From NCBI GenBank assembly GCA_016713125.1, contig JADJPT010000004.1:62001-126000 (forward strand): 64,000 bases of DNA. Reading direction: 5' to 3'. This document shows, one piece after another, positions 56,641 through 64,000 of this stretch. The first letter of the stretch is position 1. The number at the start of each line of letters is the position of its first letter. The translations under genes were made by a program, and so were the position numbers. Origin of the DNA: Betaproteobacteria bacterium. Lineage in GTDB: Bacteria; Pseudomonadota; Gammaproteobacteria; Burkholderiales; SG8-39. The notes beneath the pieces were generated by a model that made no database searches, was not told the origin of the DNA, and saw only the letters and a list, made by a program, of their open reading frames with translations.

Positions 56641-57929
56641 TCAGACCGGGTTGTCCGCGCCCGGCTCGGCAGGGCGGAACAAGCGCACCGTCTTCACCGC
56701 GCGGCCCTGGGTATGCAGGATCTCCATGGCCACCTCGCCGATGCGTATGCTGACGTCGGCTTCCGGAATGTCCTGCAGGTGCTCGAGGATCAGCCCGTTC
56801 AGCGTCTTTGGGCCGTCGATCGGCAGCTCCAGGCGCAATGCGCGGTTGATCTCGCGCACCGGCATGGCGCCGTCTGCCTGTGCCGAGCCGTCGGCGTCCC
56901 AGGCGAGCTTGCCGGCGGCCGTGGGCAGGGAGGTCGTGAACTTGCCGATCATTTCCTCGATGATGTCCTCGAGGGTGACCAGGCCCATCAGTTCGCCGTA
57001 CTCGTCGACCACCAGCGCAACGCGCTCGCGGTTCTCCTGGAAATATTGCAGTTGGGCCAGCACCCCGGTCGAAGCCGGCACGAAGTACGGCTCCACCGTG
57101 AGCGTCTCGATGGCCTCGGCGGAAAGACCTTCCGAATGCAGCAATCCCAGTACCTTGCGCAGATGCAGGATGCCGATCAGCTCCCCTCGCGGTCGCGAAA
57201 CACCGGCAGGCGCATGTGGTACGCGGTGGCCAGTTGCCGGGCGACGTCCTCGAGTGGCTCCTCCAGCGTGATCGACTCGATCTTTGCGCGCGGCACCATG
57301 ATGTCCTGCACGGTCACGTTGCCCAGGTCGAACAGGTTGAGCAGGATGGAGCGGTGCTTCTTGGGCATGAACTGGCCGGATTCGAGCACCAGCGTGCGGA
57401 TCTCCTCGGTCGACAACTGTTGCGGTTCGCTGCCTTTGGAGGGGTCGATGCGCAGCAGCTTGAGCAGCGCGGCGACGAACAGGTTCACGAACCACACCAC
57501 CGGCGAGAGCAGCTTCAGCAGCGGGCCGAGCACGTAGGCGATGGGCAGCGCGACACGCTCGGCATACGCGGCGCCGATGACCTTGGGCGTGATCTCCGAG
57601 AACACCAGGATCAGGAATGTCACCGCCAGCGTTCCCAGGCCTAGCGCCACTTCGTTCTCGCCGAACAACTGGATCGTGATCAGCGAGACCAGGGTGGCCG
57701 CAGCGGCGTTGATCAGGTTGTTGCCGAGCAGGATCACGCCCAGCAGCCGGTCGGTTTGCGCGAGCAGGACCGCGGCGCGCATCGCCCCGCCGTGGCCCTG
57801 GTTGACCAGATGGCGCAGGCGGTAGCGGTTCAGCGCCATCATGCTGGTCTCGGCAATCGAGAAGAACCCCGAGGCGACCAGCAGGATCGCCAGCGCCGTG
57901 AACTGCCAGCGTAAAGGGATGGACTCCAT
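56641..57929 (-). CDS. HlyC/CorC-family DUF21-CBS membrane protein (frame break)
   Basis: About 429 residues: a DUF21 membrane domain (about 1-180, SGFFSIAETSMMALNRYRLR; FSEITPKVIGAAYAERVAL), a CBS pair (DIMVPRAKIESITLEEPLED; VALVVDEYGELMGLVTLEDI) and a C-terminal CorC_HlyC domain. Such proteins relate to Mg/Co handling or efflux. The frame breaks at about 57181-57186. Restoring one G in a G-run joins VFRDREG to ELIGILHLRKV. It is co-directional with the CcsA-like gene upstream. Confidence 0.9.
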
Positions 57930-57950
57930 GGCGGCTCCCGGGCGGCCGGT

Positions 57951-58802
57951 TCAGACGCGGCTCAGGACCACTTCGAGCACGAAGCGGCTGCCGACGTAGG
58001 CGAGCAGCAGCATGACGAAGCCCGAGAGTGTGAAGCGCAGCGCGGTGCGTCCGCGCCAGCCGTAGGCGTGGCGGCCGACCAGCAGCACGGCGAAGGTGAG
58101 CCAGGACAGGAAGGCGAACAGGGTCTTGTGGTCGAAGCGCAGCGCGCGGCCGAACAGCGTCTCGGAAAACACCGCACCAGTGAGCAGGGTCAGTGTGAGC
58201 AGCGCGAACGCCAGGCCGATCAGGCGAAACAGCAGCCGTTCCAGGGTCAGCAGTGGCGGCAGCCCGGACAGCGGACCAGCGGGCAGCACGCCCATGGTGC
58301 CGCGCGCCAGCGCGCCGTCGCGATGCGAGCGGTGCAGCGTGCGTTCGGCGATCGCCATCAGCAGGGCGTGCAGCATGGCGATGGTGAATACGCTGTAGGC
58401 GAACATGCCCAGCACCAGATGCAGTTTGAACTCCAGCGAGGCGGCGTGCCCGCTGGCCAGGCCCGGGAACACGGCCGGCAGCGGCGCGGCCAGCGCAGCC
58501 AGCGGCAGGATCAGCGGCTGCATGCCTTCCAGGCTGTAGAACAGGCTCTCGACCCAGAAGATCAGCACGCCCAGCCAGAGCATGATGGACAGCGCGTGCC
58601 CGAAGCCGAAGCGCAGGGTGTCCGGTGCCAGCAGTTCGGCGTAGAGCAGCCAGCCGTGCAAGGCGAGCGGGGCGAGCAGGGCGGCGCGCTCCCAGGCGGC
58701 CGTGCCGCCCTGGTGATCGCTGCGCCAGCGCGTGCGCCAGAAGTGCAACGCCAGCCCGCCGTATAGGGCGCTCACGGCGAGGTGAAGTACAATGAACGAC
58801 AT
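57951..58802 (-). CDS. CcsA-like cytochrome c assembly protein
   Basis: 283 residues and about eight membrane helices. The CcsA/ResC-type features are LEFKLHLVLGMFAYSVFTIAML and the C-terminal DHKTLFAFLSWLTFAVLLVGRHAYGWRGR, here split, with conserved His residues near 128 and 224-243. It is a YpjD-like member often found beside ffh, with a proposed inner-membrane haem-related role. It diverges from ffh across 69 nt; a plus-strand TACAAT (58788-58793) inside its start could be an ffh -10. Confidence 0.87.
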   Translation of the reverse strand: MSFIVLHLAVSALYGGLALHFWRTRWRSDHQGGTAAWERAALLAPLALHGWLLYAELLAPDTLRFGFGHALSIMLWLGVLIFWVESLFYSLEGMQPLILPLAALAAPLPAVFPGLASGHAASLEFKLHLVLGMFAYSVFTIAMLHALLMAIAERTLHRSHRDGALARGTMGVLPAGPLSGLPPLLTLERLLFRLIGLAFALLTLTLLTGAVFSETLFGRALRFDHKTLFAFLSWLTFAVLLVGRHAYGWRGRTALRFTLSGFVMLLLAYVGSRFVLEVVLSRV

Positions 58803-58871
58803 CCTGTCAGTCTACCATCGGTTTTCGGCCCTGCGCCCCTCCCACCCCGCTTTCAAAGCCCCGGCCTCCCC

Positions 58872-60437
58872 GTGCTCGACAACCTGACCAACCGCCTCGC
58901 CCGCATCGTAAAAACCATCCGTGGCGAGGCCAGGCTGACCGAATCCAACGTGCAGGACGCGCTGCGCGAGGTGCGCGTCGCGCTGCTGGAAGCCGACGTC
59001 GCGCTGCCGGTGGTCAAGGAGTTCGTCGCGGCGGTCAAGGAGCAGGCGATGGGCGCGGAGGTGGTCGGCAGCCTGACCCCGGGCCAGGCCCTGGTCGGCG
59101 TCGTGCACCGCGAGCTGACGCACCTGATGGGCGAGGCCAACGCCGGACTGGATTTCGCCACCCAGCCGCCGGCGGTGATCCTGATGGCCGGCCTGCAGGG
59201 CTCGGGCAAGACCACCACCACCGGCAAGCTCGCGCGCATGTTGCGCGAGCAGCAGAAGAAGAAGGTGCTGGTCGTATCCTGCGACGTATACCGCCCTGCG
59301 GCGATCGAACAGCTGAGGTCCGTCGCCGCCCAGGTGGAGGTCGATTTCTTCCCCTCGACGCCCGAACAGAAGCCGGCCGACATCGCGCGCGCCGCGCTGG
59401 AGTTCGCCAGGACGCACTATCTCGACGTGCTGATCGTCGACACCGCCGGACGCCTGGCGATCGACGAGGCGATGATGAAGGAGATCGCCGAGCTGCACGC
59501 CGCGGTCGCGCCGGTCGAGACCCTGTTCGTGGTCGACGCCATGCAGGGCCAGGACGCGGTCAACGTGGCCAAGGCGTTCAACGAGGCGCTGCCGCTCACC
59601 GGCGTCGTCCTCACCAAGCTCGACGGCGACGCGCGCGGCGGCGCCGCGCTCTCGGTCCGCCAGGTCACCGGCAAGCCGATCAAATTCGTCGGCATGGGCG
59701 AGAAGCTGAACGCGCTCGAGCCCTTCCACCCGGAACGCATGGCCTCGCGCATCCTCGGCATGGGCGACATCCTGTCGCTGGTCGAAGAGGCCAGGAAGGG
59801 CGTCGACCAGGAGGCTGCGCAGGAACTCGCCGCCAAGCTGAAGAAGGGCAAGGGCTTCGACCTCGAGGACTTCAAGTCGCAGATCCAGCAGATGACCAAG
59901 ATGGGCGGCATCGCCTCCCTCATGGACAAGCTGCCGGCGCAACTGGCCGGGCAGATCAATCCGGCGCAGTTGCAGGACGACAAGCAGATCCGCCGCATCG
60001 AGGGCATCATCAATTCGATGACGCGCGAAGAGCGCTCCAAGCCCGAACTGATCAAGGCCTCGCGCAAGCGCCGCATCGCCACCGGCGCCGGCGTGCCGGT
60101 GCAGGAGGTCAACCGCCTGTTGAACCAGTTCGAGCAGATGCAGAAGATGATGAAGCAGATGCAGAAGGGCGGCATGGCCAAGATGATGCGGGCCATGAAG
60201 GGCATGATGCCCGGCATGCGCGTGCGCGGGGGTCCGGGGGGGGCGGCGCGGGCCGGGCCGGTCGCCGCGGCCCGCGGCCAGAGGTACCTGAGCGGGCGCG
60301 GACGGCGTGGCGCCCCGGCCACGGCGCTGAGCAGGCGCCGGAGCGCCTTCCGTCACAGGGCCGGTCAGGGCCCGGGGCTCCCCCACGGCCCTTCCGCGGC
60401 GGGAACGCGTATAATCCGCGCCTTTCGTTTTCGATGA
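58872..60437 (+). CDS. ffh: Signal recognition particle GTPase Ffh (3' end corrupted)
   Basis: SRP54 protein targeting membrane proteins with 4.5S RNA. GTG 58872 gives the family start LDNLTNRLARIVKTIRGEAR. G domain: GLQGSGKTTTTGKLA, DTAGRLAIDE, TKLDGDARGG. The Met-rich M domain (QMQKMMKQMQKGGMAKMM) ends at GMMPGMR, about residue 452, where Ffh normally stops. As written, the frame runs on through a G-rich stretch (eight Gs at 60236-60243) to 60437, past the rpsP promoter. I regard that tail as artefact. If the G-run length is off by one, a TGA at 60289 would end the gene. Confidence 0.93.
   Translation: MLDNLTNRLARIVKTIRGEARLTESNVQDALREVRVALLEADVALPVVKEFVAAVKEQAMGAEVVGSLTPGQALVGVVHRELTHLMGEANAGLDFATQPPAVILMAGLQGSGKTTTTGKLARMLREQQKKKVLVVSCDVYRPAAIEQLRSVAAQVEVDFFPSTPEQKPADIARAALEFARTHYLDVLIVDTAGRLAIDEAMMKEIAELHAAVAPVETLFVVDAMQGQDAVNVAKAFNEALPLTGVVLTKLDGDARGGAALSVRQVTGKPIKFVGMGEKLNALEPFHPERMASRILGMGDILSLVEEARKGVDQEAAQELAAKLKKGKGFDLEDFKSQIQQMTKMGGIASLMDKLPAQLAGQINPAQLQDDKQIRRIEGIINSMTREERSKPELIKASRKRRIATGAGVPVQEVNRLLNQFEQMQKMMKQMQKGGMAKMMRAMKGMMPGMRVRGGPGGAARAGPVAAARGQRYLSGRGRRGAPATALSRRRSAFRHRAGQGPGLPHGPSAAGTRIIRAFRFR
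60412..60417 (+). promoter_or_regulatory. Probable rpsP operon -10
   Basis: Perfect TATAAT 35 nt before the rpsP start, at the expected place for the ribosomal operon promoter. No good -35 is seen at 17 nt, but the upstream sequence is in a damaged G-rich region. Confidence 0.5.
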
Positions 60438-60451
60438 ACCTGGAGTTCCCC

Positions 60452-60703
60452 ATGGTTGTTATTCGTCTGGCCCGCGGTGGCGCCAAGCATCGCCCCTTCT
60501 ACAACATGGTAGTGGCCGATTCGCGCGATCCGCGCGATGGCCGCTTCATCGAGCGCGTCGGTTTCTACGACCCGAAGGCACCGGAAGGCCGCGAGGGCCT
60601 GCGCGTGAACCTCGAGCGCGTGACGCACTGGAAAGGCCGGGGCGCGCAGCTCTCGCCGACCGTGACGCGTCTGGTCAAGCAGTTCGGCAAGAAAGCCGCC
60701 TGA
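60452..60703 (+). CDS. rpsP: 30S ribosomal protein S16
   Basis: 83 residues, small-subunit protein. VVIRLARGGAKHRPFYNMVV and SRDPRDGRFIERVGFYDP are diagnostic. ATG 60452 follows GGAG; the frame opens at 60434. First gene of the rpsP-rimM-trmD-rplS operon. Confidence 0.97.
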   Translation: MVVIRLARGGAKHRPFYNMVVADSRDPRDGRFIERVGFYDPKAPEGREGLRVNLERVTHWKGRGAQLSPTVTRLVKQFGKKAA

Positions 60704-60732
60704 GCGGCCCGCTGACCACGAAACTGGTCACG

Positions 60733-61213
60733 ATGGGCCGCATCGCCGGCCCTTGGGGCGTGCGCGGCTGGGTGCGCGTGCAACCCTTTTCCGAGCATCC
60801 GGGCGCGCTGACCGATTATCCGGTCTGGCAGCTGGGGCGCGGGGCAACGGAAGGACCGCACGGTCTCGAGACGCGAAGCTGCAAGGCCACCGGTCATCGC
60901 GCAGCTGGAAGGCGTGGCGACGCGCGAAGAGGCGCTGGCGCTGAAAGGCACGGAAGTCGCGGTGCCGCGCGAGGCCCTGCCGGATCCGGGTGAAGGCCGC
61001 CATTACTGGGCCGACCTGGTCGGGTTCTCTGTGGTGAACGCCGAGGGCGTGAAGCTCGGCGAGGTGCAGGGGCTGTTCAGCAACGGGGTGCACGACATCA
61101 TCGAGGTCGTGGGCGGCGCAGGCGGGCCGCAGCGGCTGGTGCCCTGGACGGTGGTCACGGCGGTGGATGCCGCGGCGCGCCGGATCGATGTGGAGTGGGG
61201 GGTGGACTGGTGA
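60733..61213 (+). CDS. rimM: 16S rRNA maturation factor RimM (frame break)
   Basis: About 160 residues aiding 30S assembly at the S19 region. N-terminal RimM domain (MGRIAGPWGVRGWVRVQPFS) and C-terminal PRC-barrel (RHYWADLVGFSVVNAEGVKL; DIIEVV; LVPWT). The halves are in different frames. The switch lies near 60838-60855 in GGGGCAACGG-type sequence; downstream of it KDRTVSRREAARPPVIAQLE fits the family. ATG 60733 is the best start, although a CTG at 60724 is possible. Its stop overlaps trmD. Confidence 0.9.
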
Positions 61214-61952
61214 TCCGTTTCGATGCGATCACGCTGTTCCCCGGAAATGTTCGCGGCGATCACCGCAAATCGGGGATCACGCGGCGGGCGCTGGAGAACG
61301 GTCTCTGGCGACTGCAGACGTGGAATCCGCGCGATTTCACCACGGACAATTACCGGACGATCGACGATCGTCCGTACGGCGGCGGGCCCGGCATGGTGAT
61401 GCTGGTCGGGCCGCTGGAGAAGGCGCTGGACGCGGTGCGGGATGACGGGGGCGGGAGGGTGGTGTACCTCTCGCCGCAGGGCGCGAGGCTCAATCACGCG
61501 AAGGTGATGCGCCTGGCGCGAGGAGCGCGGCACTGACGCTGCTCTGCGGGCGGTACGAGGGCGTGGACGAGCGGCTGATCGAGCGCCGCGTCGACGAGGA
61601 GCTGTCGATCGGCGATTTCGTGCTGTCCGGCGGCGAGCTGGCGGCGATGGCGCTGATCGATGCAGTGGTCAGGCAGTTGCCGGGCGCGCTGGGCGACGGG
61701 CAGTCGGCGCAGCAGGAGTCGTTCGCCGCGGGGCTGCTGGATTGCCCGCAGTACACGCGTCCCGAGGAGTACCGGGGCGAGAAGGTACCGGAGGTGCTGA
61801 TGTCGGGGCACCATGAATTGATCCGGCGCTGGCGGTTGAAGCAGTCGCTGGGCAGGACCTGGAAGCGCAGGCCCGATCTGATCGCCAACCGCGATCTGTC
61901 GGCGGAAGAAGAACTGGAAGAGTTCCGGCGGGAAGAGGCAAACCAAGCGTAA
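61210..61952 (+). CDS. trmD: tRNA (guanine-N1) methyltransferase TrmD (three frame breaks)
   Basis: SPOUT-class enzyme methylating G37. Motifs: DNYRTIDDRPYGGGPGMVML, VVYLSPQGARL, LLCGRYEGVDERLIERRVDE and SIGDFVLSGGELAAMALID. A one-base insertion near 61243 and a one-base loss near 61266 change EMFAAIT-type sequence into GNVRGDHRK; they compensate. A third break near 61520-61525 (one base lost) precedes ALTLLCGRYEG. GTG 61210 overlaps the rimM stop. Confidence 0.92.
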
Positions 61953-61985
61953 CTAGTCGCAATGAGTGGCGTAACGAGGGCAACC

Positions 61986-62507
61986 ATGAATCTGATCCAG
62001 AAACTCGAGCAGGAAGAAATCGCACGTCTCGGCCGCAAGATCCCCGACTTCGTGCCCGGCGACACCGTGATCGTCAGCGTGAACGTGGTCGAAGGCGAGA
62101 GGAAGCGCGTGCAGGCCTTCGAAGGCGTGGTGGTCGGCATCAAGAAGCGCGGCATCAACTCTTCCTTCATCGTGCGCAAGATCTCCTCGGGCGAGGGCGT
62201 GGAGCGCACTTTCCAGACCCACTCGCCGCTGATCGCCTCGATCGAGATCAAGCGTCGCGGTGACGTGAGTCGCGCCAAGCTGTACTACCTGCGCCAGCGT
62301 TCGGGCAAGTCGGCGCGCATCCGGGGCGCGGGCGGCGGCGGCCGGCCGGGGGGGGGGGCGGGCGAGCCGCGCAGCCGAAGGATCCGGCAACCGGCCGCGC
62401 ATGGCGGCCAGCGGGCCGGCGAAGCTGCCGGTGCGCGCAAGGGGCGCGGCGGGCCGGGCGGGGACGGGGCGAACGGGTTCGCCCTTTTTCGTTTATGTGG
62501 CCTATAA
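61986..62507 (+). CDS. rplS: 50S ribosomal protein L19 (3' end corrupted)
   Basis: L19 is recognisable from ATG 61986 (MNLIQKLEQEEIARLGRKIP) through VVGIKKRGINSSFIVRKISS to KLYYLRQRSGKSARIR, about residue 113. GAGG precedes the start. After that the frame enters a G-rich stretch with eleven Gs (62348-62358) and stays open to 62507, beyond the operon terminator at 62467-62489. A gene cannot end after its own terminator, so the true stop has been lost, and only about 61986-62325 is reliable. Confidence 0.93.
   Translation: MNLIQKLEQEEIARLGRKIPDFVPGDTVIVSVNVVEGERKRVQAFEGVVVGIKKRGINSSFIVRKISSGEGVERTFQTHSPLIASIEIKRRGDVSRAKLYYLRQRSGKSARIRGAGGGGRPGGGAGEPRSRRIRQPAAHGGQRAGEAAGARKGRGGPGGDGANGFALFRLCGL
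62467..62489 (+). terminator. Rho-independent terminator of rpsP-rplS operon
   Basis: Perfect 8-bp stem GGGCGAAC / GTTCGCCC with a 2-nt GG loop (the closing pairs may open to give a larger loop), directly followed by TTTTT. It is the clearest terminator in the window. Confidence 0.9.
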
Positions 62508-62508
62508 T
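62503..62508 (+). promoter_or_regulatory. Possible ribBA -10
   Basis: TATAAT 49 nt before the ribBA start and just after the terminator. No clear -35. The leader is too short to hold an FMN riboswitch. Confidence 0.4.
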
Positions 62509-62556
62509 TCGCCCCCCGCGGGCGCGGGGGCGGCCCCCCGGCAGTTAGGCATCGCG

Positions 62557-63700
62557 ATGCGGCGCGAAACCACCACCATCAGCCCGATCACCGAGATCAT
62601 CGCCGAGGTCAAGGCGGGCCGGATCGTCGTGCTCGTCGACGACGAGGACCGCGAGAACGAGGGCGACCTGTTCTTCGCCGCCGAGTTCGTCACCCCCGAG
62701 GCAAGATCAATTTCATGGCCAAGCACGCGCGCGGCCTGATCTGCCTGACGCTGACCGAAGGCCATTGCCGACAGATCGACCTGCCGCTGATGGTGCGCGA
62801 CAACCGCGCGCGCATGGGCACCAACTTCACGCTGTCGATCGAGGCCGCCGAGGGCGTGACCACCGGGATCTCGGCGCACGACCGCGCGCGCACCGTGCAG
62901 GCCGCGGTCGCCCGCGACGCCAGGCCGGCCGACATCGTCCAGCCCGGCCACGTGTTCCCGCTGGTCGCGCAGCCGGGCGGCGTGCTGGTGCGCGCCGGCC
63001 ACACCGAGGCCTGCTGCGACCTGGCGCAGCTCGCGGGGCTCACGCCGGCGGCGGTGATCTGCGAGATCATGAACGACGACGGCAGCATGGCGCGGCTGCC
63101 CGACCTGATCGAATTCGCGGGGCGTCACCGCCTCAAGATCGGCACCATCGCGGACCTGATCCAGTACCGCAGCAGCAACGAGTCTCTGGTGCGGCGCATC
63201 GCGAGCGCGAGATCTCCACCGCGCACGGCGCGTTCCGGCTGTTCGCCTATCGCGACAAGCCCACCGGCGCCAGCCACCTCGCGCTGGTGCGCGGCGAGCT
63301 GCGTCCGGAGCGCGAAGCGCTGGTGCGCGTGCACGAGCCGCTGTCGGTGCTCGACCTGCTCGACACCGGCGCGGGCACGCACTCGTGGGGAATCGGCGAG
63401 GCGCTGTCGACGATCGCGAAGACCGGCACCGGCGTCATCGTGCTGCTGAACTGTTCGCAGTCCGACGAGGCCTTCGAGGCCAGCTTCTCCGCCGAAGGCA
63501 AGGTCGCCCGGCGTTCCGACCGCAGCGCCGACCTGCGCAACTACGGCATCGGTGCGCAGATCCTGCGCGACCTGCAGGTCGGCAAGATGCGTTTGATGGC
63601 CGCGCCGCGCAAGATGCCCAGCATGGCCGGTTTCGGCCTCGAGGTCGCCGGCTATGCCGAGCTGCCGAGGCGCGGCATGGATCCGCCGTCGGAAGCCGCT
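62557..63700 (+). CDS. ribBA: RibBA: DHBP synthase with degenerate GTP cyclohydrolase II domain (frame breaks)
   Basis: Makes 3,4-dihydroxy-2-butanone 4-phosphate for riboflavin. RibB motifs: VVLVDDEDRENEGDLFFAAE, INFMAKHARGLICL, HTEACCDLAQLAGLTPAAVI. The RibA-like half (HEPLSVLDLL; GVIVLLNCSQSDE; LRNYGIGAQILRDLQVGKMR) lacks the zinc-binding Cys set and probably has no cyclohydrolase activity. Breaks near 62699 and 63201, each repaired by one C (GCAAG to GCCAAG; GCGAG to GCCGAG). The natural stop is not seen: the frame enters a poly-G tract and continues into ribH. Confidence 0.9.
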
Positions 63701-63706
63701 GCCGGC

Positions 63707-63729
63707 GGGGCGGGGGGGCGGGGGGGGGG
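63707..63729. other. Abnormal poly-G tract between ribBA and ribH
   Basis: Only G with two isolated C: runs of 4, 7 and 10 Gs. It replaces the expected ribBA stop, the gap and the ribH start. Likely an assembly or base-calling artefact. Confidence 0.7.
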
Positions 63730-63737
63730 TCGCCGGG

Positions 63738-64000
63738 GTAGCCGCTTCAACGAAGGCATCTGCGAGCGGCTGCTGTCGGGCGCACTCGCCGAACTCGCCG
63801 CGCTGGGCGTGCGCGCGACCGACGTGCACACGCTGCGTGTGCCCGGCGCACTGGAAATCCCGCTGACCCTGCAGTGGCTGGCGCAGAGCGGGCGCTTTGA
63901 CGCGCTGGTCGCGATCGGCGCGGTGATCCGCGGCGAAACCTATCACTTCGAGATCGTTTCCAATGAATCCTCGCGCGGCATCAGTGAAGTGCAGCTGGAG
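63738..64000 (+). CDS. ribH: 6,7-dimethyl-8-ribityllumazine synthase RibH (partial, both ends missing)
   Basis: Penultimate riboflavin enzyme. SRFNEGICERLLSGALAEL is the substrate-binding start motif, normally about 20 residues into the protein. TLRVPGALEIPLTLQWLA and ALVAIGAVIRGETYHFEIV follow. The N-terminus is lost in the poly-G tract, so it appears fused in frame to ribBA; I do not think that fusion is real. It runs off the right edge. Confidence 0.9.

Noticed and set aside
60230..60437. C-terminal extension of Ffh
   Set aside because: Ffh normally ends at GMMPGMR; the extra part is G-rich, overlaps the rpsP promoter and follows an eight-G run.
62490..62556. FMN riboswitch before ribBA
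   Set aside because: The leader between terminator and start is too short and lacks conserved RFN helices.
62557..64000. RibBA-RibH fusion protein
   Set aside because: The in-frame join crosses a poly-G tract that has replaced a stop, a gap and the RibH start.

Overview
GC-rich, gene-dense chromosomal DNA from a betaproteobacterium (Burkholderiales/Rhodocyclales-like; I cannot name genus or species). The division/cell-wall (dcw) cluster runs mraZ-rsmH-ftsL-ftsI-murE-murF-mraY-murD-ftsW-murG-murC-murB-ddl-ftsQ-ftsA-ftsZ-lpxC. It is followed by DUF721, an M23 peptidase, secA, argJ, a DUF815 ATPase, a Nudix/ThiE fusion, yacG/zapD/coaE/pilDCB, ffh and rpsP-rimM-trmD-rplS, the order familiar from Betaproteobacteria. 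No tRNA, rRNA, CRISPR array, insertion sequence or phage gene was seen.

Layout. 1-5.3 kb: a MacAB-type efflux pump (minus strand) facing a BaeSR two-component system (plus strand). 5.3-14 kb: iron acquisition. A Fur-box promoter drives a Fiu-like siderophore receptor, a PiuC-type dioxygenase and a methyltransferase with a regulatory domain. A second Fur-box promoter drives hemP, a degenerate HmuV-like ATPase, tonB, exbB, exbD and an FTR1 iron permease on the minus strand. 14.3-16.7 kb: a glutathione S-transferase and a MATE exporter divergent from an HxlR regulator. 16.7-20.3 kb: a sugar-acid cassette (IlvD/Edd dehydratase, HpaI-type aldolase, 2-hydroxyacid dehydrogenase) with a palindromic candidate operator. 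20.4-22.9 kb: an MCE/Mla-type lipid transporter set (permease, MCE protein, lipoprotein) without its ATPase. 22.9-24.2 kb: a two-subunit CoA transferase. 24.6-43.3 kb: the dcw cluster, nearly all genes overlapping by a few bases, preceded by a MraZ-type operator. 43.3-58.8 kb: secretion, arginine, CoA, cell division and type IV pilus genes, a CorC-like protein and a CcsA-like cytochrome c assembly protein. 58.9-64 kb: ffh, the rpsP operon ending in a clear terminator, then ribBA and the start of ribH.

The main caution is sequence quality. About a dozen genes, including essential ones (ftsW, murG, murB, secA, rimM, trmD, ribBA), carry frame breaks. Most can be repaired by restoring a single base, often in a short C or G run. 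Three gene ends (ffh, rplS, ribBA) run without a stop into abnormal poly-G tracts. Such damage across essential genes points to sequencing or assembly error, not biology. I therefore annotate these as whole genes with marked breaks.

The most interesting real signals are the degenerate HmuV-like ATPase in the hemP-tonB operon, two unexplained 36-nt repeats at 10.04-10.12 kb, an A/T-rich codon-use island inside rsmH, the MCE operon lacking an ATPase, and several previously unassigned palindromes in regulatory gaps. I did not find a clearly novel multi-gene system.
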